A stretch of 64,000 nucleotides of DNA from CAVPTL01 sp963729195. GTDB taxonomy: Bacteria; Actinomycetota; Thermoleophilia; Gaiellales; JAICJC01. Positions 27,103-36,216 of this stretch are shown piece by piece (position 1 is the first letter of the stretch; every line of letters begins with the position of its first letter). A program made the position numbers and the translations under genes. The stretch covers positions 62,001 through 126,000 of the forward strand of contig CAVSNF010000020.1 in the NCBI GenBank assembly GCA_963729195.1, given 5' to 3'. Under the pieces are notes generated by a model. That model made no database searches. It saw nothing but the letters and a program-made list of their open reading frames with translations, and was not told where the DNA came from.

Positions 27103-28007
27103 CCCGGCAGTTGGGTGCGGGCTGTGGCGAGAGTTTGGTTGAGGACGGCGGCCTCGTCGGCGCCGATGCTCGCGAGCGGTGAGCGCACGGTGGCGGTGGA
27201 GATGACGCCGTCGTGGGCCAGCACCGCCTTCAGCCGGGCCCGGAAGTCGCGCAGCGGCGGCGCGAACAGCAGCTCGATGTAGGGGTTGAGGGCGGCCTGG
27301 ATATCGGCGGCTTCACTCGTTCCCCGCCGCGCCCACATGGTGGCGAAGGCCGCGGCGTCAGAGGCTGCGACCGCCAGCATCGCCCCGTCGGCGCCTCCCA
27401 CCAGCGAGTCCAGAATGAAGGTGTCCTGACCCGACAGGAGCGCCACGTCGTGGCGGTCGCCGCCGAACGCGGCCGCCGCGTCGGCGAATCGCGCCCGGCT
27501 CCACGAGGACTCCTTGATCGCCTCCACGCCGGGGATCTCGACCAGCCGCTTGAGCACCTCGATCTCGTAGGTGACTCCCAATCCGGCGGGTGCCGAGTAG
27601 ACGATCACGGGGACATCGGTGGCGGCCGCGATCGCGCGGTAGTAGGCGGCCACCGGCTCCCACGCCAGCGGCTCTCCCATGAACACCGGCGGGGGAAAGA
27701 CCTGCAGCGCCGCGGCCCCCAGCTCACCCGCCGACCGCGCACTCTCCGCGGCCGCCGCCGTGTGGGCGGGGATCAGCCCGGTCGTGACCGGTACGCGGTC
27801 GCCGATCTGTCGCACCGCGAACCGCAGCACGTCTTCACGCTCGTCCGCTGCCAGCAATCCCCCCTCGCCGGTGTCGGCGTTGACCACCACGCCGGTCAGG
27901 CCGCAGCCCACGAACGTCTCCAGGTGGGCTTCGAACGAGGCCCAGTCGATCGACTGGTCGTCCCTCAGCGGGGTGGCCACCCCCGCAATCGTCCCGGCCC
28001 AGTCCAC
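27099..28007 (-). CDS. Dihydrodipicolinate synthase/KDG aldolase family protein
   Basis: This 302-residue class I aldolase has Schiff-base lysine K165 in VEAIKESSW and Y137 in VIVYSAPAG, with GEGG (47-50) at the carboxylate-binding loop. Sugar-acid members cleave or dehydrate 2-keto-3-deoxy acids, which would fit the enolases around it. The GTG start abuts the upstream enolase stop with no gap. The stop codon lies inside a palindromic repeat, so the last codons and the repeat are fused. Confidence 0.9.
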   Translation of the reverse strand: MDWAGTIAGVATPLRDDQSIDWASFEAHLETFVGCGLTGVVVNADTGEGGLLAADEREDVLRFAVRQIGDRVPVTTGLIPAHTAAAAESARSAGELGAAALQVFPPPVFMGEPLAWEPVAAYYRAIAAATDVPVIVYSAPAGLGVTYEIEVLKRLVEIPGVEAIKESSWSRARFADAAAAFGGDRHDVALLSGQDTFILDSLVGGADGAMLAVAASDAAAFATMWARRGTSEAADIQAALNPYIELLFAPPLRDFRARLKAVLAHDGVISTATVRSPLASIGADEAAVLNQTLATARTQLPG

Positions 28008-29138
28008 CTATGCCTCGCAGGTGAAGGTGGCGAGTGTGGCGGCTTCCATCCGCTCCCAGTCCACCTCGACGCCGAGGCCGGGTGCGGTGGGCGCCTCAAC
28101 GTGGCCGTCGGCGGCGATCTTGTACGGGTTGGCGACCGCGAACTCGTGCGGCTCGGGTGGCACCGGCAGTTCGAACATGCCGGTACAGGCCATGCCCAGG
28201 CCCAGATGCAGATTGGCGGCCTGGATCAGGGTGTATCCCCAGCTCTGAAGCTCTGCCCAAAGCCCCGCGCCTTCAGCCAGTCCCACCAGTTTCCGGGACG
28301 GCGTGAAACCTCCGGCGACGGTGACATCGAACCGCAGGGCGTCCCACGGGTGGCGCATCAGCGCGTCGCCCACGGAGCGGATGTCGACGATGTCGTTGCC
28401 GCCGCCCAGGATCGGCACGCCCACCCGGCTGCGCAGGTCGGCATAGCCGATCAGATCGTGGTCGGGCAGCGGCGCTTCGAGCCAGCCGAAGCCCATCGCG
28501 TCGAGCTCGCGGGCGACCCGCAGCGCCGAGGTGCGGTCGTAGCGCTGTTCGCCGTCGTGCATCATCGCCATGCCCGATCCGCCGTGGGCGGCGTGCACCT
28601 TGCGCAGCATCTCCAGATCGCGGTCGGGTTCGCACCAGGCATGGAACTTGACCGCCCGGTAGCCCAGTTCGAGCAGTTGCCCGACGAACTCGACGTAGGC
28701 GTCGGCGTCGGCCAGGAGCGGGGTGGAGGCGTACGCCGGCACCCTGGTGCGGAAGCCCCCGAGCAGCTGGTGCAGGGGCACGCCGGCCTGCTGTGCGGCG
28801 ATGTCCCACAGCGCGATATCGAGCGTCGCCTGGGCGCCGGGGAGCAGCGGCAGCGCGAAATCCTGGAGGCCGTACCAGACGGCCTCGCGCTGCTGTGGGT
28901 CTGCGCCCAGGATGCGTGGGGCCAGGTGCCGCAGCGTCTCCAGGATGGACAGATCGAAGCGGCCGGTCGAGTAGGACGGAGTGGCTCCGAGGCCCTCGAT
29001 TCCGCTGTCGTCGAGCACCCGCACAACGGTCAGCGTGCCGTACTGCTGGTCGAGATCGGACGCCCAGCTGTAGCGGTCGACATCGGGGCCAATGGCACGT
29101 GCTTCTATCCGCTGAATCACGATTTGATCATAGATCAT
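28008..29138 (-). CDS. Enolase-superfamily (mandelate racemase type) protein
   Basis: This 376-residue protein starts MIYDQIVIQRIEARAIGPDV. Barrel motifs are AVKFHAW (a K-x-H pair), MMHDGEQ (metal Asp), WLEAPL (metal Glu) and LGGGND, where a third acidic ligand is usual; ALRFDVTVAGG follows. The usual C-terminal PHGW is replaced by LQSWG. It is a different subgroup from the paralogues at 30372 and 35026. ATG at 29138 lies inside the 21-bp operator; the GTG at 29120 is an alternative start. It is co-transcribed with the aldolase. Confidence 0.88.
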   Translation of the reverse strand: MIYDQIVIQRIEARAIGPDVDRYSWASDLDQQYGTLTVVRVLDDSGIEGLGATPSYSTGRFDLSILETLRHLAPRILGADPQQREAVWYGLQDFALPLLPGAQATLDIALWDIAAQQAGVPLHQLLGGFRTRVPAYASTPLLADADAYVEFVGQLLELGYRAVKFHAWCEPDRDLEMLRKVHAAHGGSGMAMMHDGEQRYDRTSALRVARELDAMGFGWLEAPLPDHDLIGYADLRSRVGVPILGGGNDIVDIRSVGDALMRHPWDALRFDVTVAGGFTPSRKLVGLAEGAGLWAELQSWGYTLIQAANLHLGLGMACTGMFELPVPPEPHEFAVANPYKIAADGHVEAPTAPGLGVEVDWERMEAATLATFTCEA

Positions 29139-29141
29139 ATC
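29121..29141. promoter_or_regulatory. 21-bp operator, half-sites GATTTGATC / GATCATATC
   Basis: The centre is ATA. It matches the site at 22027-22047 in spacing and in most bases. It covers the proposed ATG of the enolase gene at 29138, so a bound repressor would block initiation directly. Confidence 0.7.
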
Positions 29142-29223
29142 GCCCTTCGATCCCTCCCAACCGCCATCCCAACCCGCTTGACGGTGGTCGGGGGGATCGC
29201 ATAGACTCGCTCGAGAATGATGC

Positions 29224-29235
29224 GCAAACGTTTGC
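29224..29235. promoter_or_regulatory. LacI-type operator GCAAACGTTTGC
   Basis: This perfect 12-bp palindrome with a central CG, the form of LacI/GalR sites, lies 36 bases upstream of the binding-protein-like gene at 29272. A near match, GCTAACGTTTGC, occurs at 42875 beside a lacI-type gene. Confidence 0.65.
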
Positions 29236-29271
29236 CCGAGCCGCGCCAGACGGTCACCGCTGGTTGACGCC

Positions 29272-30375
29272 GTGGTGCTCCGTGCCCTGGGCTGGGACCA
29301 TCCGCGCTGCATGTCGCCGATGCGGGCCTGCGGCGAGCAGTGGCACTCGCTGACCGGCGTCGAGGTGCAGTGGCAGGCGCGGTCGCTGGAGGCCTTCGGT
29401 GACCAGCCGCTGGAGGACGTCGCAGATCAGTACGACCTGATCGTGATCGATCACCCGTTCTGCGGCCGGGCCGAGCGCACCGGCTGCCTGACCCCGCTGG
29501 ACACGCTGCTCGATGCCGAGACGCTCGCCGATCTGAGCGCCGGGGCGGTGGGGCCGAGCCACGCCTCCTACATTCACGGCGGTCACCAGTGGGGCCTGGC
29601 CACCGATGCCGCCTGCCAGGTGGCCGCTGTCCGCGACGAGCTGCTGGGCGGCGAGGCTGCGCCGGTCAGCTGGGATGAGGTGCTGTCGCTGGCCCGTCGC
29701 CGGCCCGGTGCCGTCGCGCTGCCGCTCTCCCCGCCACACGCCGTCTCGAGCTGGCTGAGCCTGGTCGGCGCGTTCGGTGCCGAACCGTTTGCCAGCGCCA
29801 CCGAAGATGCCCGTGCGACGGTCGTGCTATCGGAGCTGGCACAACTCGGCCCGCGTGAGGCGCTTGGCTGGGAGCCGCCCGACGCGTTGGGGCGGATGAC
29901 GACCACCGACGAGATCGTCTACATGCCGCTGACCTACGGCTACAGCACCTACGCCACCGCGGCCGACCGGCCCTGCCGGTTCGCCGATGTGCCCGTTTCA
30001 GCCAACGGCCCTGCCGGCGCGGTTCTGGGAGGCGCGGGACTGGCCGTCTCGGCAACATCAGCACACCAGGCCGAGGCGGCGGCATTTGCAGTCTGGGCGA
30101 GCGGCGCAGACGCCCAGCGCGACATCGTTGCCCGTACCGGTGGTCAACCGGGACACCGTGCGGCATGGGAGGATCCGGAACTGGATGCGCTCGCGGGTGG
30201 TTTCTACTCCGGCACACGGGCGTCGATCGAAGGCGCGTGGGTGCGTCCGCGGGACGACTGGTGGCCGGTGTTTCAGCTGGAGGCCGGCCGCCTGCTTACG
30301 GATAACTTGCTCGACGGAGCACCCGGGGATCTCACCGCCCGGCTGCAGGACCTTCACCGGAGGCACAGCGCATGA
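29272..30375 (+). CDS. Solute-binding-protein-like protein without export signal
   Basis: This 367-residue protein resembles family 1 extracellular binding proteins: it has WHSLTGVEVQWQARSLEAF, DLIVIDHPFCGRA, then VPVSANGPAGAVLGGAGLAVS and AVWASGADAQRDIVARTGGQ. The N-terminus (MVLRALGWDHPRCMSPM) has no signal peptide, and none is readable upstream in any frame. A cytoplasmic ligand binder or sensor, or a gene whose 5' end is lost, are the options. Its stop overlaps the enolase ATG at 30372. A LacI-type palindrome is just upstream. Confidence 0.75.
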   Translation: MVLRALGWDHPRCMSPMRACGEQWHSLTGVEVQWQARSLEAFGDQPLEDVADQYDLIVIDHPFCGRAERTGCLTPLDTLLDAETLADLSAGAVGPSHASYIHGGHQWGLATDAACQVAAVRDELLGGEAAPVSWDEVLSLARRRPGAVALPLSPPHAVSSWLSLVGAFGAEPFASATEDARATVVLSELAQLGPREALGWEPPDALGRMTTTDEIVYMPLTYGYSTYATAADRPCRFADVPVSANGPAGAVLGGAGLAVSATSAHQAEAAAFAVWASGADAQRDIVARTGGQPGHRAAWEDPELDALAGGFYSGTRASIEGAWVRPRDDWWPVFQLEAGRLLTDNLLDGAPGDLTARLQDLHRRHSA

Positions 30376-31562
30376 AGATCACCGCCATCGACTGCCACAT
30401 CCTGCTCGACCCGGGGTACGAACGGGACGCGACCAGCTCCAATCAGGACGACATCGTGGTGGAGGTGCATACCGACGAGGGCATCACCGGGATCGGCGAG
30501 ACCGACCTGAACGCCTGGGTCGCGCGTGAGTGCATCGAAGCCCCGGGTATGCACACGATGGATCTCGGGTTGGGCCAGACGATCCTGGGCATGGATCCGC
30601 TCGATCCGGTCAAGGTGTGGGACGAGCTGTACGTCGGCACCGCCATGACCGGCCGCCGGGGCGCGGTCGTGCATGCCCTGGGGGCGCTGGACATGGCGCT
30701 TTGGGACATCTGCGGAAAGGCCGCCGGAGTGCCCACCTGGCAGCTTCTGGGCGAGAAGGCGCGCGACTCGTTTCGGCCGTACGCATCGCTTCTGCCCAAG
30801 GCCACTGGGGACTTCGACGAGTTCAGCCAGACGCTGGTCGACCAGGCCGCGTGGGCGCAGGGACTGGGATTCGAGGCGGCCAAGCTCGAGATCCTGATCA
30901 ACGGGCCATACGCGCATTCCGGACTCGATTTCGGCGACGAGCGCATGATCGAGACGATCGCCGGCGTGCGCCGAGCGGTGGGACCCGACTTCGCGATCAT
31001 GGTCGACGTGGCCTACGCCTGGAACACGGTCGAGCATGCCCTGGAGGTGATCGAGAGCTGGGCCGATCTGGACGTGTTCTTCGTCGAGACGCCGCTTTGG
31101 GCAGACGACCTGGACGGCTACGCCGAGCTGTCTCGCCGATCGCCGATCCCGATCGCCGCGGGCGAGTGGCTCGCGACCCGGTTTGAGTTCCTCGACCTGA
31201 TGGACCGCGGCGGCGTGCAGGTCGCCCAGCCGGACGTCGGTCGCGTGGGCGGTCTCACCGAGGCCCGGCGCGTGTGCGACCTGGCCGCGGAGCGGGGCCG
31301 GATGATCGTGCCCCACGGCTGGAAAACCGGGATCACCGTCGCGGCCACCGCGCACCTGGCCGCCGTCACCCCCCACATGCCGTTCTTCGAATACGTCCCT
31401 CAGCAGGTCGCGGAGTCGCGCCTTCGGCGCGAACTGGTGACCGACGAGCTGGTGCTGGTCGACGGCCAGCTCGCGCTGCCGGCTCGGCCGGGGCTGGGGA
31501 TCGAGCTCAACCGCGATGTGCTCGAGGAGTTCGAGCAGGCAGCCAAACGCGTCCGACCCTGA
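30372..31562 (+). CDS. Enolase-superfamily sugar-acid dehydratase (mandelate racemase type)
   Basis: This 396-residue protein shows a full MR-type active site: K171 in AAKLEI, metal ligands D212 (MVDVAY), E239 (FVETPL) and E265 (AGEWLA), and the D288/H315 dyad (QPDVGR, VPHGWKTG). It likely dehydrates an aldonate to a 2-keto-3-deoxy acid. It is clearly paralogous to 35026 (shared LLDPGY, GMHTMD/GTHTMD and RVGGLTEARRVCD stretches). It forms an operon with the upstream binding-like protein and the downstream SMP-30 lactonase. Confidence 0.93.
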   Translation: MKITAIDCHILLDPGYERDATSSNQDDIVVEVHTDEGITGIGETDLNAWVARECIEAPGMHTMDLGLGQTILGMDPLDPVKVWDELYVGTAMTGRRGAVVHALGALDMALWDICGKAAGVPTWQLLGEKARDSFRPYASLLPKATGDFDEFSQTLVDQAAWAQGLGFEAAKLEILINGPYAHSGLDFGDERMIETIAGVRRAVGPDFAIMVDVAYAWNTVEHALEVIESWADLDVFFVETPLWADDLDGYAELSRRSPIPIAAGEWLATRFEFLDLMDRGGVQVAQPDVGRVGGLTEARRVCDLAAERGRMIVPHGWKTGITVAATAHLAAVTPHMPFFEYVPQQVAESRLRRELVTDELVLVDGQLALPARPGLGIELNRDVLEEFEQAAKRVRP

Positions 31563-31586
31563 CCCGCGCACACCGAAAGGATGATC

Positions 31587-32429
31587 ATGGCAACACTTCA
31601 CGATCTGTACGTCATCGCCGCTCCACTCGACCACCCCGAGGGGATCACCACCGGGCCCGACGGTGAGCTCTACGCCGGCGGCGAGGCCGGCCAGGTGTAT
31701 CGCATCGACCGCGAGACGTCCGAGCCGATCGAGATCGCCAACACCGGCGGCTTCGTGCTGGGGCTGTGTCTGGACGCGGCCGGGATGATCTACCTGTGCA
31801 ACATGGATGCCAACCCGGCGGTGCTGCGGGTCGACCCCGCCACCGGCAACATCGACACCTGGTGCGACTCGGCCGGCGGCGGCCCGCTGGAGACGCCCAA
31901 CTTCTGCTCGTTCGCAGCGGACGGATCGCTGTACTTCACCGACTCCGGCACCGAGGACATGGACATCCGAAACGGACGGCTGATCCGTGTCCCGCCCGGC
32001 GGCGGCGACGGTGAGGTGATCGACCTGGGGCCGCTGCATTTCCCCAACGGCATGTGCATCGACGCGGACGGCAACCCGGTGTTCCTCGAGACCTTGACCC
32101 CCCGGCTGTCGCGGGTCGTGGACGGCAAGCTCGAGCTGCTCGCCGACCTGGCCGGGAACTCGCCCGACGGCGTCACCCTGTGCGCGGATGGGGGCTTCCT
32201 GGTGGCGGTGTACTACCCGTTCCGGCTGCTGTACGTCCCGGCTGAGGGTGGCCGGGTGGACATGCTGCTGGACGATCCCAGTGGGATCCACATCCCCATG
32301 CCGACCAACGTGACGTTCTACGACGAGGGGCTGAAGAAGCTCGCGATCGGCTCACTGGGAGGGATGGTGGTGAAGGGCATCGATCTCGGCATCGCCGGCG
32401 CCCCCCTCCACTACCCCGAGCAGCCATGA
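31587..32429 (+). CDS. SMP-30/gluconolactonase family protein
   Basis: This six-bladed propeller lactonase has 280 residues. The family ligands are visible as E18 in DHPEGITTGPDG, an Asn in TPNFCSF, and Asp in NSPDGVTL. It would open a sugar lactone to the aldonic acid used by the neighbouring dehydratase. I prefer the ATG at 31587 because AAAGGA lies at proper distance; an ATG 6 bases earlier is too close. The stop is followed immediately by palindromic repeat copy 5. Confidence 0.92.
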   Translation: MATLHDLYVIAAPLDHPEGITTGPDGELYAGGEAGQVYRIDRETSEPIEIANTGGFVLGLCLDAAGMIYLCNMDANPAVLRVDPATGNIDTWCDSAGGGPLETPNFCSFAADGSLYFTDSGTEDMDIRNGRLIRVPPGGGDGEVIDLGPLHFPNGMCIDADGNPVFLETLTPRLSRVVDGKLELLADLAGNSPDGVTLCADGGFLVAVYYPFRLLYVPAEGGRVDMLLDDPSGIHIPMPTNVTFYDEGLKKLAIGSLGGMVVKGIDLGIAGAPLHYPEQP

Positions 32430-32460
32430 GTGAATAACGGTGCCAGGCACCGTTATTCAC
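32430..32460. repeat. Palindromic repeat copy 5 between two convergent stops
   Basis: It has perfect 15-bp arms GTGAATAACGGTGCC with centre A. The lactonase stop ends at 32429, and the TGA of the minus-strand gene (32459-32457) lies inside the repeat. It is well placed to be a two-way terminator. Confidence 0.95.
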
Positions 32461-33038
32461 CCACGAATCGTGCCTGGCAGAATTTCGTCGCGGAAACCGC
32501 CGACGGCCTCGCGCATACCGTCAAGAGTTCCCGCGCCCGCCACACATACGGAATTGTTGCCGACGTGGTAGGAAACGTCCACCGCCGAAACGGTGTACGC
32601 GCCGACGCGCGCTGTAGTTAGACCAATGGCGATGGTGTACTGACCATCGACCGGACCGGGGACTGTGTAGCCCTTGATTGGGTGCAGACGCGAGCCAAAA
32701 GTCGTCTGGGGGTCGACTCGCGAGAATGTCTCCCGACCGCCTTTGTCCACACCATAGACTCCGGTGACTTTCAACCCCGGAGTCGGGGCGAAGAGTTTCA
32801 CCGAGTCGATAACCACAGGTTCGTCTCCGCTGTTTAGCAGCGTCACCATGCCCCATGTGAACGGCTTGGAGACATGCACGCTGAACCGTATCCCCTCTCG
32901 GCCGCAGTCCGCGCAGGCCAATGGCCCTTGTGCCGGTGACCCCAACCTCCTGGCGACGATCAACGCTGTAGCAACGATGAGTGCGATCGCCGCCGCAACG
33001 ACCAATACCCTCACTCCGCGTCGGGTTGTCAGGCTCAT
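32457..33038 (-). CDS. Cassette A, gene 2: single-pass membrane-anchored beta protein
   Basis: This protein of 193 residues has a short basic N-terminus (MSLTTRRG), one transmembrane span (VRVLVVAAAIALIVATALIVA), then an extracytoplasmic domain with VTLLNSGDEPVVIDSVKLFAPTPGLKVTG. The same pattern is in its paralogue at 53840 (FITNVSDGPLTLDSVEMVDPSPGLKIVG). No family is recognised. It follows the secreted partner gene by 6 bases. ATG at 33038 is chosen; a TTG at 33044 is possible. The stop codon is supplied by the palindrome. Confidence 0.8.
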   Translation of the reverse strand: MSLTTRRGVRVLVVAAAIALIVATALIVARRLGSPAQGPLACADCGREGIRFSVHVSKPFTWGMVTLLNSGDEPVVIDSVKLFAPTPGLKVTGVYGVDKGGRETFSRVDPQTTFGSRLHPIKGYTVPGPVDGQYTIAIGLTTARVGAYTVSAVDVSYHVGNNSVCVAGAGTLDGMREAVGGFRDEILPGTIRG

Positions 33039-33044
33039 CGGCAA

Positions 33045-34260
33045 CTACAGTCCCGCAAAGATCCGTTTCGAGTTGTGGATCGAGACGCTTGGGTCTTGAC
33101 CTTGATCTAGCCCTGGGCAAAGGTAATGATACGTTTGGCCGTGCCCGAACCACCAGCGGACCTTGGCACTCGTCGACAGCCCAGTCTGGGTATCCAGCGA
33201 GATCCCGCCGAACGTTCCGATCGGGAAGTCAACGCCTCCGTTGAACCTCACGTAGTTGTCGTGGTCGCGGAGGAAGTCACCGCCTGCCCGAAGAGCGCTC
33301 CAGTTGAGTGTTTGGGAGCAGTGCCCGTCATACTGCGAGGTGTCGGCCCCAACGCTCTGACCGGGGATCCAGTTGATGACGTGTTCTTCGTTCCACTGGC
33401 CGCCACACGAGTTCGAGTACAGGTAGTTCTGGAAGAAGAAGTCTTCCGAGATCCTGTGGGCGAAGTGATCCGAGGGATAGTCCTGACCATCCGCTGAGGA
33501 CGACGATTTGCCAAAATGCTCGGTGCCTCCGATTCTCCAGCCGCCCGCGCCGAGGGTTGTTCCGTAGCTGATGTCGGTGTCGGCGGCTTGACCGTAGGTC
33601 AGCCGGGAATGGTCGACGTCGACCAGTTGTGCAACTCCCCGACCGTGGCCGGCCGCCGCTCCGCTGCACCTACCGCCAAGCGGCCGATGATACATGCTGT
33701 CGGATCCACGCTGAACGGGCGTGGGAGGTGCAGCCGCTTTGTCGACGCGCTTGCGTGCATGCGGATGAGTCGCCGAGTCGTGCCGGCCACCATGCTGCCG
33801 ACACCTGTCCCTGGATCAACCGGGACATCCACGCCGCCGGTGGTTGTCTCCAGCCAAGCACCGTTGACGAATCGACGAGCGCTCCCGTCCATCCAGAGCG
33901 TCGTTCCGTCGCTTGCGATCAGCTTGATGTTGAGGTAGCCACCATTGGTCGCCTCCTCGGCGCGCATCGCCGGCAGATTCGCGGAAGTCAGCGCGAAGTA
34001 CCCCGACCCGTCAGTCTGTGTCGTGCCGATCGCCTCGAGAGGCACCGTGCCAGACGGGTCGACGACCGGAGTGTCGGCGTACGCCGTAACCGCGGTGTTT
34101 GCGATCGGCACGCCGTCTGAGTCCGCAAGGATCCCCTCGACAATCGGCGCCGGGGCCGCCGCCAGGGCTGAGTTGGAGCCGGTTTGGAGCCGCGAGATTC
34201 CCCCTCGGCCGCGAGGGCCAGCAGGACGATCGTCGCAGTCAACCAGATACCGCGCTTCAT
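33045..34260 (-). CDS. Cassette A, gene 1: secreted beta-rich protein, two frame breaks
   Basis: It has 405 codons after correction. A signal peptide starts MKRGIWLTATIVLLALAA; a carboxypeptidase-regulatory-like or Cna-B-like stretch follows (ILADSDGVPIANTAVTAY, then TDGSGYFALTSA), then a novel C-terminal domain starting VGELHNWSTST. Three cysteine contexts (NSCGG, GHCSQ, YLCPG) and the final KRIFAGL match the paralogue at 52648. One base is missing from the G/C run at 34200-34204 and one near 33605. GGAGAG precedes the ATG. The function is unknown; an envelope or surface location is inferred. Confidence 0.8.
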
Positions 34261-34380
34261 GCTCTCTCCGTTCTATGATGTTGTTTTCAACCTTGCAGAA
34301 GCGGAGTTATATTGCGTGTGATTCCGATTTGCAACAACGATTTGCGATTTGCGATCTCTGGCAGCTGCCAGCCCAGCGCG

Positions 34381-34411
34381 TGAATAATTGGTGCCTGGCA
34401 CCAGTTATTCA
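34381..34411. repeat. Palindromic repeat copy 6 (TTGGTGCC variant)
   Basis: The arms are TGAATAATTGGTGCC and the complement of TGAATAACTGGTGCC, with centre T. The TGA at 34411-34409 on the minus strand is the corrected stop of the RraA-family gene. Confidence 0.93.
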
Positions 34412-35036
34412 GAGGACGTGGAAGCGGCGGAAGGCCTCGGTGGCGGTGGCGCCTTCGCTGACGGCTTTGCGGAAGTCGCCTTCGCCGCCGGCCTTGGCTG
34501 GCGGCCCGTTCGAGGGCCTCGGCGGCGTGCGCCTGGGGCACGACCACCACGCCGTCGCCGTCGGCGACGACGGTGTCGCCGGTGGCCACCGTCACGCCGG
34601 CGACGGTCACCTCGCCGCCGTGGGCGACCACCTCGAGCCGTCCGTGGATGTCGAGCGGCGAGGTGCCGCGGGCGAACACGGGGTAGCCCAGCGCGGCGAT
34701 CTGGGCGCTGTCTCGGATCAGCCCGTCGGTGACCGTCCCGACCGCGCCGCGCGCGATACAGGCGTTGGAGAGCAGCTCGCCCCACACCGCCGCGGCATCC
34801 GACGGTCCGCTTGCAACCACCACAACGTCGCCGCGGCCGACGGCATCGAGCGCCGCCAGCAAGCCCACGTACCGTTCGCCGTCTGCCCGCTCGGCAGGTG
34901 CGCACTGCATCGTGAACGCCGTGCCCACCACCGCCGGGCCGGGTACGAACTGCCGCAGCTGGGAGATGCAGCGGTCGGGCACGCCCATGGCATCGAGTGC
35001 ATCCGACACCTGCGCGGCGCGGGCCTCAGGCGACAC
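34409..35036 (-). CDS. RraA/HMG-aldolase family protein, one frame break
   Basis: This 208-codon protein (corrected) has GTAFTMQCAPAERAD, then GDVVVVASGPSDAAAVWGELLSNACIARGAVGTVTDGLIRD and the ending EAFRRFHVL. In sugar-acid pathways this fold acts as a class II aldolase on 4-hydroxy-4-methyl-2-oxoglutarate-like or 2-keto-3-deoxy acids. One extra base near 34499 breaks it (RAAAKAGGEGDFRKAV when removed). The GTG start overlaps the enolase stop by 11 bases. The stop lies in a palindromic repeat. Confidence 0.88.
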
Positions 35037-36210
35037 GAGCCGCAGCCTGCACGAACTCGTCCAGCGCTTCACGGTTGAGCTCGATGCCGAGGCCCGGCCG
35101 GGCGGGGATCCCCAGCCGGCCGTCGGCGAACACCATCTCGTCGACGGTCAGCTCCTTGCGCAGCCGCGACTCGCACAGCTCCGCCGGCAGAAACTCGAAG
35201 AACGGCATGTGCGGCGTGACCGTCGCCAGGTGCGCCGCGACCGCCACCGAGATACCGGTCTTCCACGCATGCGGCACCACCTTGAGCCCCGCCTCGGCCG
35301 CCATGTCGCACACCCGGCGGGCCTCGGTGAGTCCGCCCACCCGGCCGATGTCGGGCTGCACCACGTTCACCGCCGAGCGCTCGATCAGCTGGCGGAACTC
35401 GTGCCGGGAGGAGAGCCACTCGCCGCAGGCGATCGGCACCGGCGAGGCCGCGGTCAGCCGCGCATAGCCCTCGATGTCGTCCGTCCAAAGCGGCGTCTCG
35501 AGGAAGAAGATGTCGTACTCGGCGATCTGCTCGGCGACGGCCAGCGCCCGCTCGACCGAGTCGAACGCGTACTGCACATCCACCATCAGCGTCATCTCCG
35601 CGCCGGCGGCCGCCCGCACCTCGCGCACGACCTGCACGATCCACTCGTCCGGCCCCGAAAGGCCCTTGTGCGCGTACGGCCCGTCGAAGGTGGCCTCCAG
35701 CTTGGCCGCCGTGAAGCCCAGGTCGCGGGCGCGGGTGGCCCACGCCATCATCGACTCCAGGTAGGCGTCGAACGACGACACCTCCGGCTGGAGCGAGGCA
35801 TACGGCGTCAAGGTCTCTCCGCGGGCCTTCCCCCACAGCTGCCAGCAGGGCACGCCCTCGGCCTTGCCGCGCAGATCCCACAGAGCGATGTCGAGCGCGC
35901 CGATGGCGTGCATCAGCGCTCCCCGGCGGCCGCTCATGCAGCTGCCCACGTACAGCTCCTGCCAGATCGCCTCGACGTCGGTGGGATCGCGCCCGATCAG
36001 GAGCGGCCGCAGGCCGCGATCCATCGTGTGCGTGCCCGGGGCATCGATACACGCCCGCGCGATCCAGGCGTTCAGGTCGGTCTCGCCGATCCCGGTGATG
36101 CCCTCGTCGGTCTCGATCTCGACCACGATCGTGTCCTGGGCCGAGCTGGTCGCGCCCACGTCGTAGCCGGGGTCGAGCAGCACGTGCGTATGGATGTCGG
36201 TGATCTGCAA
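35026..36210 (-). CDS. Enolase-superfamily sugar-acid dehydratase (paralogue of 30372)
   Basis: This 394-residue protein has the MR-type set: AAKLEA (Lys), MVDVQY, FLETPL and CGEWLS (metal), PDIGR and VPHAWKTG (Asp/His dyad). It starts with TTG: the alignment of MQITDIHTHVLLDPGY with MKITAIDCHILLDPGY of the paralogue fixes this. It is the middle gene of an SDR-enolase-RraA operon, a classic order for oxidation, dehydration and cleavage of an aldonic acid. It lacks the palindromic repeat at its own end because the RraA gene overlaps it. Confidence 0.92.
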   Translation of the reverse strand: MQITDIHTHVLLDPGYDVGATSSAQDTIVVEIETDEGITGIGETDLNAWIARACIDAPGTHTMDRGLRPLLIGRDPTDVEAIWQELYVGSCMSGRRGALMHAIGALDIALWDLRGKAEGVPCWQLWGKARGETLTPYASLQPEVSSFDAYLESMMAWATRARDLGFTAAKLEATFDGPYAHKGLSGPDEWIVQVVREVRAAAGAEMTLMVDVQYAFDSVERALAVAEQIAEYDIFFLETPLWTDDIEGYARLTAASPVPIACGEWLSSRHEFRQLIERSAVNVVQPDIGRVGGLTEARRVCDMAAEAGLKVVPHAWKTGISVAVAAHLATVTPHMPFFEFLPAELCESRLRKELTVDEMVFADGRLGIPARPGLGIELNREALDEFVQAAARVA

Positions 36211-36216
36211 CGGCGC

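Noticed and set aside
30354..32291. Minus-strand frame opposite the enolase and lactonase genes
   Set aside because: Same shadow pattern; the plus-strand genes have complete active sites.
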